NCBI GenBank assembly: GCA_020741775.1
Contig: DYYG01000067.1
Span: forward strand, 1 to 41,621
Direction: 5' to 3'
Length of the DNA stretch: 41,621 nucleotides
From: Methylorubrum populi
GTDB lineage: Bacteria; Pseudomonadota; Alphaproteobacteria; Rhizobiales; Beijerinckiaceae
In this document: positions 33,526 to 41,256 of the stretch, piece by piece
Layout of the letters: every line of letters starts with the position of its first letter
Position numbering within the stretch: position 1 is the stretch's first letter
The notes under the pieces: model-generated
The model's database searches: none
Told to the model about the DNA's origin: nothing
The model's input: only the letters and a program-made list of their open reading frames with translations
Made by a program: the position numbers and the translations under genes

Positions 33526-34173
33526 TCAGGGATGGCCGGCACGGACGGCCGGCTGTCCCGTCGCCTCGTGACGGGCGCGCAGGCGGAAGGCGAGGACCAG
33601 CAGCAGCACCCCGAAGGCCACGGCGTAGCCGCCGAGCCACCATGTCAGGACCAGGGCCGACATGCCGGGATTGATCAGGAGCGCGATCCCGAACAGCACC
33701 GAGATGACCCCGCCGAGGCCGAGCCACCAGCGCCCGTAATGCAGGTGGAGGCGGAAGGCCGCCGCGATCATCAGCCCGCCCGTCACCAGGGCCCAGGCCG
33801 CGACGAGGAGGACGAAAGCCCAGACGGCGGCGGCCGGGACGAGGAAGGCGGCGAGGCCAACCACGATGTCCAGCAGGCCTTCGAGGAGCAGGAAGCCCCA
33901 GCGCTCGTGGCGCTGCGCCGCCCGCACCGCCGCCACGATGCCGAAGAGGCCATCGACCAGCATGTAGGCGGCAAAGAACAGCACCAGCGAGAGCACGAAG
34001 GCGGCGGGCGCGATGAAGGCGGCCAGGCCGAACAGGATGGCGAAGCCGCCGCGTAGGGCAACGAGCCACCAGTTGCGGGCGAGCGCGGCGCTCATCGCGT
34101 CGAGGCGCGCCGGCCCGGTGAGCGGAATTCCGGACGGGCCCGTCGCCCCGGTTACGTCAGACGATCCAACCAT
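33526..34173 (-). CDS. HdeD/DUF308 family membrane protein
   Basis: A 215-residue integral membrane protein with about six hydrophobic segments arranged as repeated pairs, typical of HdeD-type acid-resistance proteins. The first pair begins ARNWWLVALRGGFAILFGLAAF. WLGLGGVISVLFGIALLINP is the last repeat. The first 28 residues are polar and Gly/Pro-rich. GAAGGAGT lies six bases before the ATG. It converges on the BKACE gene, with 15 bases between the stops. The molecular role of the family is not known beyond stress association. It is divergent from the efflux pair. Confidence 0.88.
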   Translation of the reverse strand: MVGSSDVTGATGPSGIPLTGPARLDAMSAALARNWWLVALRGGFAILFGLAAFIAPAAFVLSLVLFFAAYMLVDGLFGIVAAVRAAQRHERWGFLLLEGLLDIVVGLAAFLVPAAAVWAFVLLVAAWALVTGGLMIAAAFRLHLHYGRWWLGLGGVISVLFGIALLINPGMSALVLTWWLGGYAVAFGVLLLVLAFRLRARHEATGQPAVRAGHP

Positions 34174-34193
34174 CCCGCACTCCTTCGGCTCGT

Positions 34194-34289
34194 GCATCGT
34201 TCCGAAAGGGGATTCCCGGCTTTCGACAAAGAACGACGCAACAACAGAAGACTGGCGCATCGCACCGGATCCGGTTGCCGGAACGATGC
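34194..34289. promoter_or_regulatory. Widely spaced perfect 11-base inverted repeat
   Basis: GCATCGTTCCG (34194-34204) and CGGAACGATGC (34279-34289) are exact reverse complements, 74 bases apart, between two divergent genes. They could be paired regulator sites, or each could carry a GGAAC -35 element of an extracytoplasmic-function sigma factor facing opposite ways. Only the right one has a matching -10. Confidence 0.4.
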
Positions 34290-34305
34290 GCGAGATCGGG
34301 CCGTT
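34280..34305 (+). promoter_or_regulatory. EcfG-type general stress promoter candidate for the efflux operon
   Basis: GGAAC (34280-34284) and CGTT (34302-34305) are separated by 17 bases, matching the alphaproteobacterial EcfG consensus (GGAAC, about 16-17 bases, CGTT). Transcription would start near 34312, leaving a 240-base leader before the HlyD start, which is longer than usual. Confidence 0.45.
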
Positions 34306-34551
34306 GCGCCCTGCGGCCGGACCGGCCCACATGCGGGACATCTCCCCGCATCCTTGCCGCAACGCAGCCTGCGACGTCCCGTTCCGCCGGTGTCGACCCG
34401 AAGCGGTCCGCCAAGTGATCAAGCAAGTGATCGAACCTGCGACCGAGTTGCGCGGGATGGAACTTCGGCCTCCTTCGTGTCTTGGCAGACCGAGGCGGGC
34501 CCCTCCGAGGCACGGCCGTTTCGGTCGGACCTCTTTCGGCAATCATTTCCG

Positions 34552-35766
34552 ATGCTTGACGAACAACGGCAGGCCAAGCCCGCCGATGCGCCCACGCGTC
34601 AATCCGATGCGGAAGGACGCGACGCGCTGGATTTCCAGCCGGATCGCCACAGGATCGGTGACGAAGGGGGTAAGCCCGATGACGAGGGCCGGGACTCCGC
34701 GGCGCCGGATCGGGACGCGGGGGAGGGTGAGCCGCGCAGATCCATCCTGCGGCGTCATCCCTGGTGGTTCGTCCTCGGCGCCCTCGCCGTTCTGGTTCTG
34801 GGCGCGGCCGGCTACGCCTACTGGCTGATCGATCTGCGCCCTTACGAGAGCACCGACGACGCCTTCGTCGATGCCCGCAGCTTCACCATCGCACCGAAGG
34901 TCGGCGGCTACGTCATCGACGTCCCGGTCACCGACAACCAGCACGTCAAAGCCGGCGACACCCTGTTCCGGATCGACCCGCGTGACTATCGCGTCGCCCT
35001 CGAACAGGCCGAGGCGCAGGTGCAGGCGGCCCAAGCCGCGATCCGCAACGTCAACGCGCAGATCGAGGCGCAGAAGGCGCAGATCGAGGTCGCCAAGGCT
35101 CAGGTCGAGACCGCGCAGGCGGCGCTGACCTTCGCCCAGGAAGACGCCGATCGCTACAAGACGCTCGCCGCGCGGGGCGCCGGTACGATCCAGCAATCGC
35201 AATCCTCCACCTCGACCCTGCAGCAGCGGCAGGCCGCGCTGACCAGCGCCCAGGCGAACGTGATCGCGGCGCAGCGGCAGATCGGCTCGCTCCAGGCCCA
35301 ACGCGCCAGCACCGAGGCGCAGCTCGCCCAGATGAAGGCGCAGCGCGACCAAGCCGAACTCAACCTCGGCTACACGAATGTGACCGCCGCCCAGGCGGGC
35401 CGGGTGGTGCGCCTTACCGGCGGTGTCGGCGAATACGCTCAGCCCGGGCAGAGCCTGTCGATGTTCGTGCCCGACGACATCTGGGTCACGGCCAATTTCA
35501 AGGAGACACAGGTCACCGACATACGGCCGGGCCAGCCCGTCGACATCGAGATCGATGCCTATCCGAACCGCAGGATCACCGGACACGTCGCCTCGGTGCA
35601 GCCGGGCTCCGGCACCGCCTTCAGCCTGCTGCCGGCTCAGAACGCCACCGGCAACTACGTGAAGGTGACCCAGCGGATTCCGGTGAAGATCGTGGCCGAT
35701 GACTGGCCCGCCGATGTGGCGATCGGGCCCGGCATGTCCGTGGTGCCGCGGGTCCACGTGCGGTGA
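34552..35766 (+). CDS. EmrA/HlyD-type membrane fusion (periplasmic adaptor) protein
   Basis: A 404-residue adaptor. A long polar, acidic cytoplasmic tail (about 1-68) precedes one membrane anchor (WWFVLGALAVLVLGAAGYAYWL). The first half of the lipoyl-like domain follows (STDDAFVDARSFTIAPKVGGYV), then a long periplasmic helical hairpin (about 140-265) rich in Gln/Ala. The second half of the lipoyl domain (TNVTAAQAGRVVRLTGGVGEYAQPGQSL) and a beta barrel (WVTANFKETQVTDIRPGQPV) complete it. It links an inner-membrane MFS pump to an outer-membrane channel. The ATG was chosen where family-like sequence starts; no strong ribosome site is seen. The stop overlaps the GTG start of the pump. No TolC-like gene is adjacent. 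Confidence 0.9.
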   Translation: MLDEQRQAKPADAPTRQSDAEGRDALDFQPDRHRIGDEGGKPDDEGRDSAAPDRDAGEGEPRRSILRRHPWWFVLGALAVLVLGAAGYAYWLIDLRPYESTDDAFVDARSFTIAPKVGGYVIDVPVTDNQHVKAGDTLFRIDPRDYRVALEQAEAQVQAAQAAIRNVNAQIEAQKAQIEVAKAQVETAQAALTFAQEDADRYKTLAARGAGTIQQSQSSTSTLQQRQAALTSAQANVIAAQRQIGSLQAQRASTEAQLAQMKAQRDQAELNLGYTNVTAAQAGRVVRLTGGVGEYAQPGQSLSMFVPDDIWVTANFKETQVTDIRPGQPVDIEIDAYPNRRITGHVASVQPGSGTAFSLLPAQNATGNYVKVTQRIPVKIVADDWPADVAIGPGMSVVPRVHVR

Positions 35767-37352
35767 GCGCGCGGGCCGCGACGGCGCCGGGCGGTCATAA
35801 CCCCTGGGCGATCGCCCTCGTGGTGGCGCTCGCCACCTTCATGGAGGTGCTCGACACCACCATCGCCAACGTGGCGCTCCGCTACATCTCCGGTGGGCTC
35901 GCCGTGGGGCCGGACGAGGCGGCCTGGGTGGTGACGAGCTATCTCGTGGCCAACGCCATCACCCTGATCGCATCGAGTTTCCTCGCCAAGCGGTACGGCC
36001 GCAAGGCCTTCTTCCTCTGGAGCGTGGCGCTCTTCACCCTCTCCTCGGTGCTGTGCGGCTTCGCCTGGAGCCTGGAATCGCTGCTGTTCTTCCGTGTGCT
36101 CCAGGGCCTCGGCGGCGGCGGCATGGCTCCCCTGGCGCAGTCGATCCTGGCGGATTCGTTCCCGCCGGAGAAGCGGGGGCAGGCCTTCGCCCTTTACGGG
36201 GTCGCCATCGTGGTGGCGCCGGTGATCGGGCCGACGCTCGGCGGCTGGCTCTCCGACAACGCCTCCTGGCATTGGTGCTTCCTGATCAACGGGCCGATCG
36301 GCCTGCTCTCCCTCGGGCTGATGTCCTGGCTGATCGAGGATAGCGAGGCGGCCAAGCAGGAGCGGCGGGCGTTGCGGAAGGCGGGCGTGCGCTTCGACCT
36401 CGTCGGCTTCCTGCTGGTCGCGACCTTCCTCGGCTCTCTCGAAGTCGTCCTCGACGAGGGCCAGCGTAAAGACTGGTTCGGTACCTCGACGCTGATGAAC
36501 GTGTTCGGCCTGGTTGCGCTGCTGTCGTTCCTGGCCATGATCCCGTGGCTGCTGAGCGCGCGCCATCCGGTCATCGACCTGCGCCTCCTCGCCCGGCGGC
36601 AATTCAGCGCCTGCTTCGTGGTGATGCTGTTCACCGGCGCGGTGCTGATCGCGACGACGCAGTTCATCCCGCAGATCACCCAGGAATATTACGGCTACAC
36701 CGCCACCCTGTCGGGCCTGGTGCTCGGGCCGGGCGGCATCATGACCGTGGTGGCGATGGTGCTGGTCGGGCGCCTCTCGTCCCATGTCCAGCCGAAATGG
36801 CTGATCGCGGCGGGGGCGCTGATCGTGGCCGGGGGGATGTACGACCTCACCCGGATCTCTGGCGACACCACCTTCTCGTTCTTCGCGTGGTCGCGCATCT
36901 ATATCGGAATCGGCCTGCCGCTGATCTTCCTCTCGGTCACCTCGGCCTCCTACGAGGGCCTGCCCAAGAACCAGACCGATCAGGCCTCGGCACTCATCAA
37001 CGTGGCGCGCAATGTCGGCGGCTCGCTGGGGGTGTCGCTCGCCCAGAACGTGCTGGCCTATCGCAGCCAGTTCCATCAGAGCCGGCTGGTGGAATTCGTC
37101 GATCCGTCGAGCCCGGCCTATCAGCAGACCCTGGCGCAGGCGACCCGCTATTTCCAGCAGCACGGCTATGCCGGCCCCGATGCGCAGAGCCAAGCTCTGG
37201 CCTGGATCGGCAGCCAGCTCTCCACGCAGGTGGCGTACTGGGCCTATATCGACGTGTTCTGGGTGCTCGGCCTGCTCACCGCCTGCCTCGTGCCCCTCGC
37301 CCTCATCCTGAAAAACGTGAAGCTCGGCGGCGGTGCGCCGGCGGCGCATTGA
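35763..37352 (+). CDS. EmrB/QacA family (DHA2) multidrug efflux MFS transporter
   Basis: A 529-residue major facilitator with about 14 predicted membrane segments. ATFMEVLDTTIANVAL in the first segment is the DHA2 signature, motif A appears as FLAKRYGRKAFFLWS, and motif C as AIVVAPVIGPTLGGWL. A large periplasmic loop near residues 440-480 (SQFHQSRLVEFVDPSSPAYQ...) is typical of EmrB proteins that dock with EmrA adaptors. It starts with GTG in a four-base overlap with the adaptor stop. The two together would export hydrophobic or anionic toxic compounds using the proton gradient. Tail-to-tail with the next gene. Confidence 0.93.
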   Translation: MSARAATAPGGHNPWAIALVVALATFMEVLDTTIANVALRYISGGLAVGPDEAAWVVTSYLVANAITLIASSFLAKRYGRKAFFLWSVALFTLSSVLCGFAWSLESLLFFRVLQGLGGGGMAPLAQSILADSFPPEKRGQAFALYGVAIVVAPVIGPTLGGWLSDNASWHWCFLINGPIGLLSLGLMSWLIEDSEAAKQERRALRKAGVRFDLVGFLLVATFLGSLEVVLDEGQRKDWFGTSTLMNVFGLVALLSFLAMIPWLLSARHPVIDLRLLARRQFSACFVVMLFTGAVLIATTQFIPQITQEYYGYTATLSGLVLGPGGIMTVVAMVLVGRLSSHVQPKWLIAAGALIVAGGMYDLTRISGDTTFSFFAWSRIYIGIGLPLIFLSVTSASYEGLPKNQTDQASALINVARNVGGSLGVSLAQNVLAYRSQFHQSRLVEFVDPSSPAYQQTLAQATRYFQQHGYAGPDAQSQALAWIGSQLSTQVAYWAYIDVFWVLGLLTACLVPLALILKNVKLGGGAPAAH

Positions 37353-37368
37353 CGGGGCGCCCCGTCCC

Positions 37369-37797
37369 TCAGGCCGCGTTGGCGTCGAGCCAGCGTTCGG
37401 CCCCCGAGAGATCGTATCCGAAGCGGGTGCCGATGGCCGCCACCTCGTCCCGGGCGAGACGCCCGGCGAGCACCTCGCCGATCACCCAGAGCGTGAGCGA
37501 GCGCGTGCCGCTGCGGCAATGGGCGACGACCGGGCCGGGCGCCGCCTCGACCGCCGCGTGGAACCGCTCCACGTCCGCGCGGCTGATGCTCGCGCCGGTC
37601 ACCGGCAGGTCGAGGTAATCCAGGCCGACCGCCTGTGCCGCCGCGCGCTCGGCCGCGGCGCCGGGCTGGCCCGGCTCCTCGCCATCGGGGCGGTTGTTGA
37701 TGAGGAGCCTCACGCCCTCCTCGCCGAGCGCCGCGATCTCCGCCGGGCTCGGCTGCCCGGCCACGGAGAATTTGGAATCGATGATTGTCCGCTTCAT
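37369..37797 (-). CDS. TIGR01244/DUF442-type CX5R phosphatase-fold protein
   Basis: A 142-residue protein of the family that forms the Blh domain of some persulfide dioxygenase-linked proteins. The N-terminus (SKFSVAGQPSPAEIAALGEEGVRLLINNRPDGEEPGQP) is characteristic. The CX5R loop VVAHCRSGTRSLTLW near residue 93 resembles the protein tyrosine phosphatase/rhodanese active site. Known relatives act near sulfide or sulfur-metabolism genes, but no such genes are in this window, so its role is open. It converges with the MFS gene and is divergent from the HNH gene. Confidence 0.85.
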   Translation of the reverse strand: MKRTIIDSKFSVAGQPSPAEIAALGEEGVRLLINNRPDGEEPGQPGAAAERAAAQAVGLDYLDLPVTGASISRADVERFHAAVEAAPGPVVAHCRSGTRSLTLWVIGEVLAGRLARDEVAAIGTRFGYDLSGAERWLDANAA

Positions 37798-37978
37798 GCC
37801 GCTTGTCCGTGCCGTGCCTGTCCGCGGGTGAGCCTGTCCGATCCGTCGCGCCGCCGCAATGGCTCGGCACTGGCTCGGCGTGTGGCCCGAGGGTCGCCTC
37901 CGGCGGATCTGCCGCGGCATTCGGGTGGGAGCCCGCCGGTTTCCCGCTCGTTTCCTCCGCGCCCGGCGGGACCGGGCG

Positions 37979-38374
37979 ATGGCGGGGAGAGCAATCGTGG
38001 TGGGGCGGCGCTCCCGGCGCTGGCGCGACGAGGATCCGGAGACGCACGGGCCGAAACCGAAGGGCGTTCCGGTCTGCCCGCTCTGCGAGCGGCCGATCCC
38101 GGCTCATGCCCGCCAGAGCCTGCATCATCTCACCCCGAAGCTGAAGGGCGGCGCCCACGGGGCCACCGTGCGGCTGCACCAGATCTGCCACTCGGCGATC
38201 CATGCCCGCTACAGCGAGGCCGAGATCGCCCGGCGTCTGGCGGAGGTCGAGGCCCTGCGCGCCGATCCGGAGATCGCCCGCTTCCTCGTCTGGGTCCGGG
38301 GCAAGCCCGACGACTTCCACGCCCCCACCCGCGCGACCCGCGAACGCCGGAGCGACGGACGCTCGCGCCCCTGA
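37979..38374 (+). CDS. HNH endonuclease family protein
   Basis: A 131-residue stand-alone HNH protein. A CPLCERPIP zinc knuckle precedes the HNH core: SLHHLTPKLKGG, then TVRLHQICHSAIHARYSEAEIA. This form (with LHHL and HQICH) is common in small alphaproteobacterial HNH proteins of unknown purpose. The frame is open to an ATG at 37859, but the extra 40 residues are Arg-rich and unlike the family, so the ATG here is preferred. There is no restriction-modification, phage or mobile-element gene nearby, so a housekeeping DNA role is more likely than defence; this is inference. Confidence 0.8.
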   Translation: MAGRAIVVGRRSRRWRDEDPETHGPKPKGVPVCPLCERPIPAHARQSLHHLTPKLKGGAHGATVRLHQICHSAIHARYSEAEIARRLAEVEALRADPEIARFLVWVRGKPDDFHAPTRATRERRSDGRSRP

Positions 38375-38484
38375 ATTTTGTCGCGACATTAACCGCGCGG
38401 CGAAGTCAGCCGCGGCCGCTGAGGGGCATTTAACGCTTGCGGAGCCAGGAATGGGACGGATCCCGCCCCAGGAGGCCCGACCCC

Positions 38485-39618
38485 ATGAATGCGGCCACGC
38501 ATCCCATCCGCCCGCGTCCCGACGAGGCGGCCCGGCTCGCCTGGGTCGATGTCGCCAAGGGCCTGTGCATCATCCTCGTCGTGATGATGCATTCGACGCT
38601 CGGTACCGGCGAAGTTCTGGGCGGGGAGGGCTTCCTGCACAGCGTCGTGGAATTCGCCAAGCCGTTCCGGATCCCGGATTTCTTCCTGCTCTCCGGGCTC
38701 TTCCTCGGCCGGGTGATCGACCGCGACTGGCGCCTGTTCGCGGATCGGCGCGTGGTCCATTTCGCTTATTTCTACGGATTGTGGGTGCTGATCCAGTCGG
38801 CGTTCAAGGCGGGCTCCATCGTCGCCGGGGCGGAGGGGATGTCCGGCAAGCTCGCGGCCTTCGGCTTCCACTTCGCCGAGGCGCTGGTGGTGCCCTACTC
38901 GACGCTGTGGTTCGTCTACCTGCTCGCCGTATTCTCGGTGGTGACGAAGCTGCTCCACCGCCGGGTGCCGCCGGCCGCCCTGCTGCTCGTGGCCGCCATC
39001 CTGCAGATCCTGCCGACCAGCGGCATGCCCGAACTCGTGGACGAGTTCTGCGAACGCTACGTCTACTTCCTGGGCGGCTTTCTGTTCGCCGAATGGATCT
39101 TCCGCTTCGCCGACCGGGTGCGGGCCGCAATTGTGCCGGCTATGGCGGGGCTCGCCCTCTGGGCCGTGCTGGAGGCTGTCCTCGTCTTCACGCCGACGGG
39201 GATCGCGGCGCTGCCGACCATCGCACGCCTGCCGCTGGTCAGCCTCGGGCTCGGCGCGGTCGGCGCTCTCGCCATCGTCGCCTTCGCCAATCTGATGGTC
39301 AGGGCCGGCGGACCGGTCACCGCCGCCCTGCGCGCCTGCGGCCAGCGCTCCATCGTGATCTATCTCGGCTTCTTCCTGCCGATGGCGCTCACCCGCAGCC
39401 TGATCGCCAAGTTCAATCTCGCCGCGCCCGACCTCGCGCTCGGCGTCGGGCTCGCGAGCCTGCTCGTGACCGCGGCGGCGGTGATCCTGCCGCTCGCCTT
39501 CGAGCGGATCGTGCGCGGTACCCGCCTGGATTTCCTGTTCCGTCGCCCGGCCGCCTTCCACATCGCCCCAGAGCCTGCCCGCACCGCTGCGCTGCGGCCG
39601 GTGACGGGGCAGGCCTGA
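38485..39618 (+). CDS. Membrane acyltransferase (acyltransferase family 3, YcfT-like)
   Basis: A 377-residue integral membrane protein with about ten hydrophobic segments. The opening RLAWVDVAKGLCIILVVMMHS carries the R/D-x2-KG and histidine signature of the OafA/YcfT/OpgC acyltransferase group. PDFFLLSGLFLGR is the second conserved block. Members O-acylate membrane or extracellular sugars, or have unknown substrates. AGGAGG lies ten bases before the ATG; an in-frame upstream ATG at 38437 lacks a site. Single gene. The donor and acceptor cannot be inferred. Confidence 0.85.
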   Translation: MNAATHPIRPRPDEAARLAWVDVAKGLCIILVVMMHSTLGTGEVLGGEGFLHSVVEFAKPFRIPDFFLLSGLFLGRVIDRDWRLFADRRVVHFAYFYGLWVLIQSAFKAGSIVAGAEGMSGKLAAFGFHFAEALVVPYSTLWFVYLLAVFSVVTKLLHRRVPPAALLLVAAILQILPTSGMPELVDEFCERYVYFLGGFLFAEWIFRFADRVRAAIVPAMAGLALWAVLEAVLVFTPTGIAALPTIARLPLVSLGLGAVGALAIVAFANLMVRAGGPVTAALRACGQRSIVIYLGFFLPMALTRSLIAKFNLAAPDLALGVGLASLLVTAAAVILPLAFERIVRGTRLDFLFRRPAAFHIAPEPARTAALRPVTGQA

Positions 39619-39651
39619 GCCTCGGGGAGGCCGGTTTCGGCGCCCGGCGGC

Positions 39652-39678
39652 GGAACCTCCGGGCCCCGCCCGCCCGTT
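39652..39678 (+). promoter_or_regulatory. EcfG-type promoter candidate upstream of the DUF3606 gene
   Basis: GGAAC (39652-39656) and CGTT (39675-39678) are separated by 18 bases, one more than the usual EcfG spacing. The start codon of the small DUF3606 gene lies 51 bases further on, a normal leader length. Confidence 0.35.
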
Positions 39679-39729
39679 AAAGATCGGGCCCGCCGTCCGA
39701 GGCGGGTGCGATCAGGGAGTGGCCGAACC

Positions 39730-39945
39730 ATGGTGCAGGACAGGTCCGGTGAGGGAGGTGCGGCCAGCGGCGATCCCGCCACGGTGGTGCTCGACGAGCC
39801 CCGCGACCGCGCCTATTGGGCCCGCCGGTTCGAGGTGCCCGTGGAACAGGTGCAGGCGGCGGTGGAGGCGGTTGGCCCCGATGCCGCCCGGGTCGCAGCC
39901 CATCTCGGCAAGCCCTGGCCCTACGAGGCGAGCGGCATCGTCTGA
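39730..39945 (+). CDS. DUF3606 domain protein
   Basis: A 71-residue protein. After a Gly/Ser-rich start, the segment RDRAYWARRFEVPVEQVQAAVEAVGPDAARVAAHLGK is the DUF3606 core. These small proteins have no known biochemical role and are widespread in Methylobacterium and rhizobia. The ATG is the likely start; an upstream frame begins at 39706 but adds only Arg/Gly-rich residues. A candidate stress-sigma promoter lies upstream. Tail-to-tail with the HupE gene. Confidence 0.85.
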   Translation: MVQDRSGEGGAASGDPATVVLDEPRDRAYWARRFEVPVEQVQAAVEAVGPDAARVAAHLGKPWPYEASGIV

Positions 39946-39966
39946 CCCTGCGGCGCCCGGAGGCGG

Positions 39967-40560
39967 TCAGGCCGCCTGGACCAGCAGGGCGAGGCCCGCC
40001 ACCGTGACGGCGCCCCCCAGAACCTGCGGCAGGATTCGAAGCGAAGCCTGCCGGCCGTTGAGGATGCGCCCAAGGCCGAGGCCGGCGAGGTGCAGCGCCG
40101 CCGTAGCCGCGAGAAAGCCGAGGCCATAGGCCAGGCCCGACGCGCTCTCCGGCATTTCGGCGCCGTGGGCGTAGCCGTGGAACACGGCGAATCCGCCGAC
40201 CAGCGCCATGAGCGCCGCCAGGGGCGCCGCGACGCGCAGCGCCAAGGCGAGGCCGAAGGCCACCACCGACAGGCCGATGCCGATCTCCGCATAGGGCAGG
40301 GCGAGGCCCGTCATCCCGAGGCCGGCGCCGAGCGTCATCATCCCGAGGAAGGAGAGCGGCAGCGCCCAGAGCGCCCGTCCGCCATAAAAGGCCGCGAGCA
40401 GCCCGACCGCGACCATGGCGAGCACGTGGTCGGCTCCCCCGATCGGATGCAGCAGGCCCTGCGCCAGACCGCCGGCCTCACCATGGCCCGGATGGGCGAG
40501 CGCGGCATGGGGCAGAAGGACGAGCAGGCCGGCCGGCAAGGCGGCGGAAAAACGGTTCAT
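39967..40560 (-). CDS. HupE/UreJ family membrane protein (probable nickel/cobalt permease)
   Basis: A 197-residue membrane protein with a cleavable-looking N-terminal segment (AALPAGLLVLLPHAALAHPGHGEAGG) and about six further hydrophobic segments. The conserved HPIGGADHVLAMVAVG near residue 38 carries the family H-x5-D-H metal motif, and GYAHGAEMPESASG near 130 is the second histidine/acid block. Characterised members import or facilitate nickel. No hydrogenase or urease genes are adjacent, so the metal and client enzyme are unknown. Confidence 0.9.
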   Translation of the reverse strand: MNRFSAALPAGLLVLLPHAALAHPGHGEAGGLAQGLLHPIGGADHVLAMVAVGLLAAFYGGRALWALPLSFLGMMTLGAGLGMTGLALPYAEIGIGLSVVAFGLALALRVAAPLAALMALVGGFAVFHGYAHGAEMPESASGLAYGLGFLAATAALHLAGLGLGRILNGRQASLRILPQVLGGAVTVAGLALLVQAA

Positions 40561-40646
40561 GTCGGATGTCGACTCCCTGTTCAGGTCAGGTTGCGGCGAA
40601 GCAAGAATCCTACCGCAAAGCTCACAAGCCTGTCGCGCCGGCGTGT

Positions 40647-41054
40647 TCAGCCCTCGGCGGCCGGCGCTGCCACGAGACGATCATGGAGCTGGCGTTCGTA
40701 GGCGATCAGTTCGCGCCCGCGCTTGATCGCGCGGTGATACTGACGCGCCGACAGCTCGTCCTGGATCGCCAGGATGTAGGGCGCCGTGCTGGGCACCGCC
40801 TCGAGGATCTCGCTGGCTTGGCGCACGAAGAGATCCTCGGCCTCCGCCGGATTGTCGGCGAGATAGATGAACTGGAGCGTGACGCAGAGCCGCTTGGCGG
40901 CGGTGTCGGCCTCGGTCTCGGAGATGATCTCGCTCTCGCGCAGGAACTTGCACTGGTTCTCGATCATGAAGACCGAGCGGCGATCGCCGTTGCGGATCAG
41001 CGCGCCGTTGATGATCAGCCGCTCCTGAGGCTTGAGTTCGATGCGCAGGGCCAT
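40647..41054 (-). CDS. flbT: Flagellar biosynthesis repressor FlbT
   Basis: A 135-residue FlbT, the alphaproteobacterial post-transcriptional regulator that binds the flagellin mRNA leader. The N-terminus MALRIELKPQERLIINGALIRNG and the segment CKFLRESEIISETEADTAAKRL are characteristic. The ATG was chosen for the usual start. A frame extension to 41078 adds eight non-homologous residues. It is divergent from a flagellin gene, 202 bases away. The usual partner flaF is not seen between them or just downstream. Confidence 0.93.
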   Translation of the reverse strand: MALRIELKPQERLIINGALIRNGDRRSVFMIENQCKFLRESEIISETEADTAAKRLCVTLQFIYLADNPAEAEDLFVRQASEILEAVPSTAPYILAIQDELSARQYHRAIKRGRELIAYERQLHDRLVAAPAAEG

Positions 41055-41256
41055 GGATGGCGGTTCCTCGATGGGCAAAATGTCGGTAAAGGCCGCGAGA
41101 TTTTCTTAACCATGGCAGCAGGACTTGCCGCTGTTCTTGCGTCAAACCGACGATAGGCGACGCATTCTCCGATCCGATTAAGGACTCGGCAAGGGGCGAC
41201 GGGAAGGGTGTGGGGGTCGCCAAAAGGGCGGCTTCGAGACCCACAAGGATCGCCCC

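Larger units (their letters stand above)
34174..34551. other. Divergent intergenic region between HdeD-like and efflux genes
   Basis: 378 bases without a credible gene. The reading frame of the HlyD protein stays open back to 34192, but its extra residues are low-complexity and unlike the family. The region contains a perfect 11-base inverted repeat with a 74-base spacer and an EcfG-like promoter match overlapping the right arm. Confidence 0.6.

Noticed and set aside
37859..37978. Longer start for the HNH protein
   Set aside because: The additional 40 residues are Arg-rich, unlike the family, and overlap the probable promoter of the divergent gene.
41113..41128. Sigma-54-like site (TGGCAGCAGGACTTGC) upstream of flagellin
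   Set aside because: The GG and GC are 11 bases apart instead of 10, so it was not called, although flagellin genes of this group can use sigma-54.
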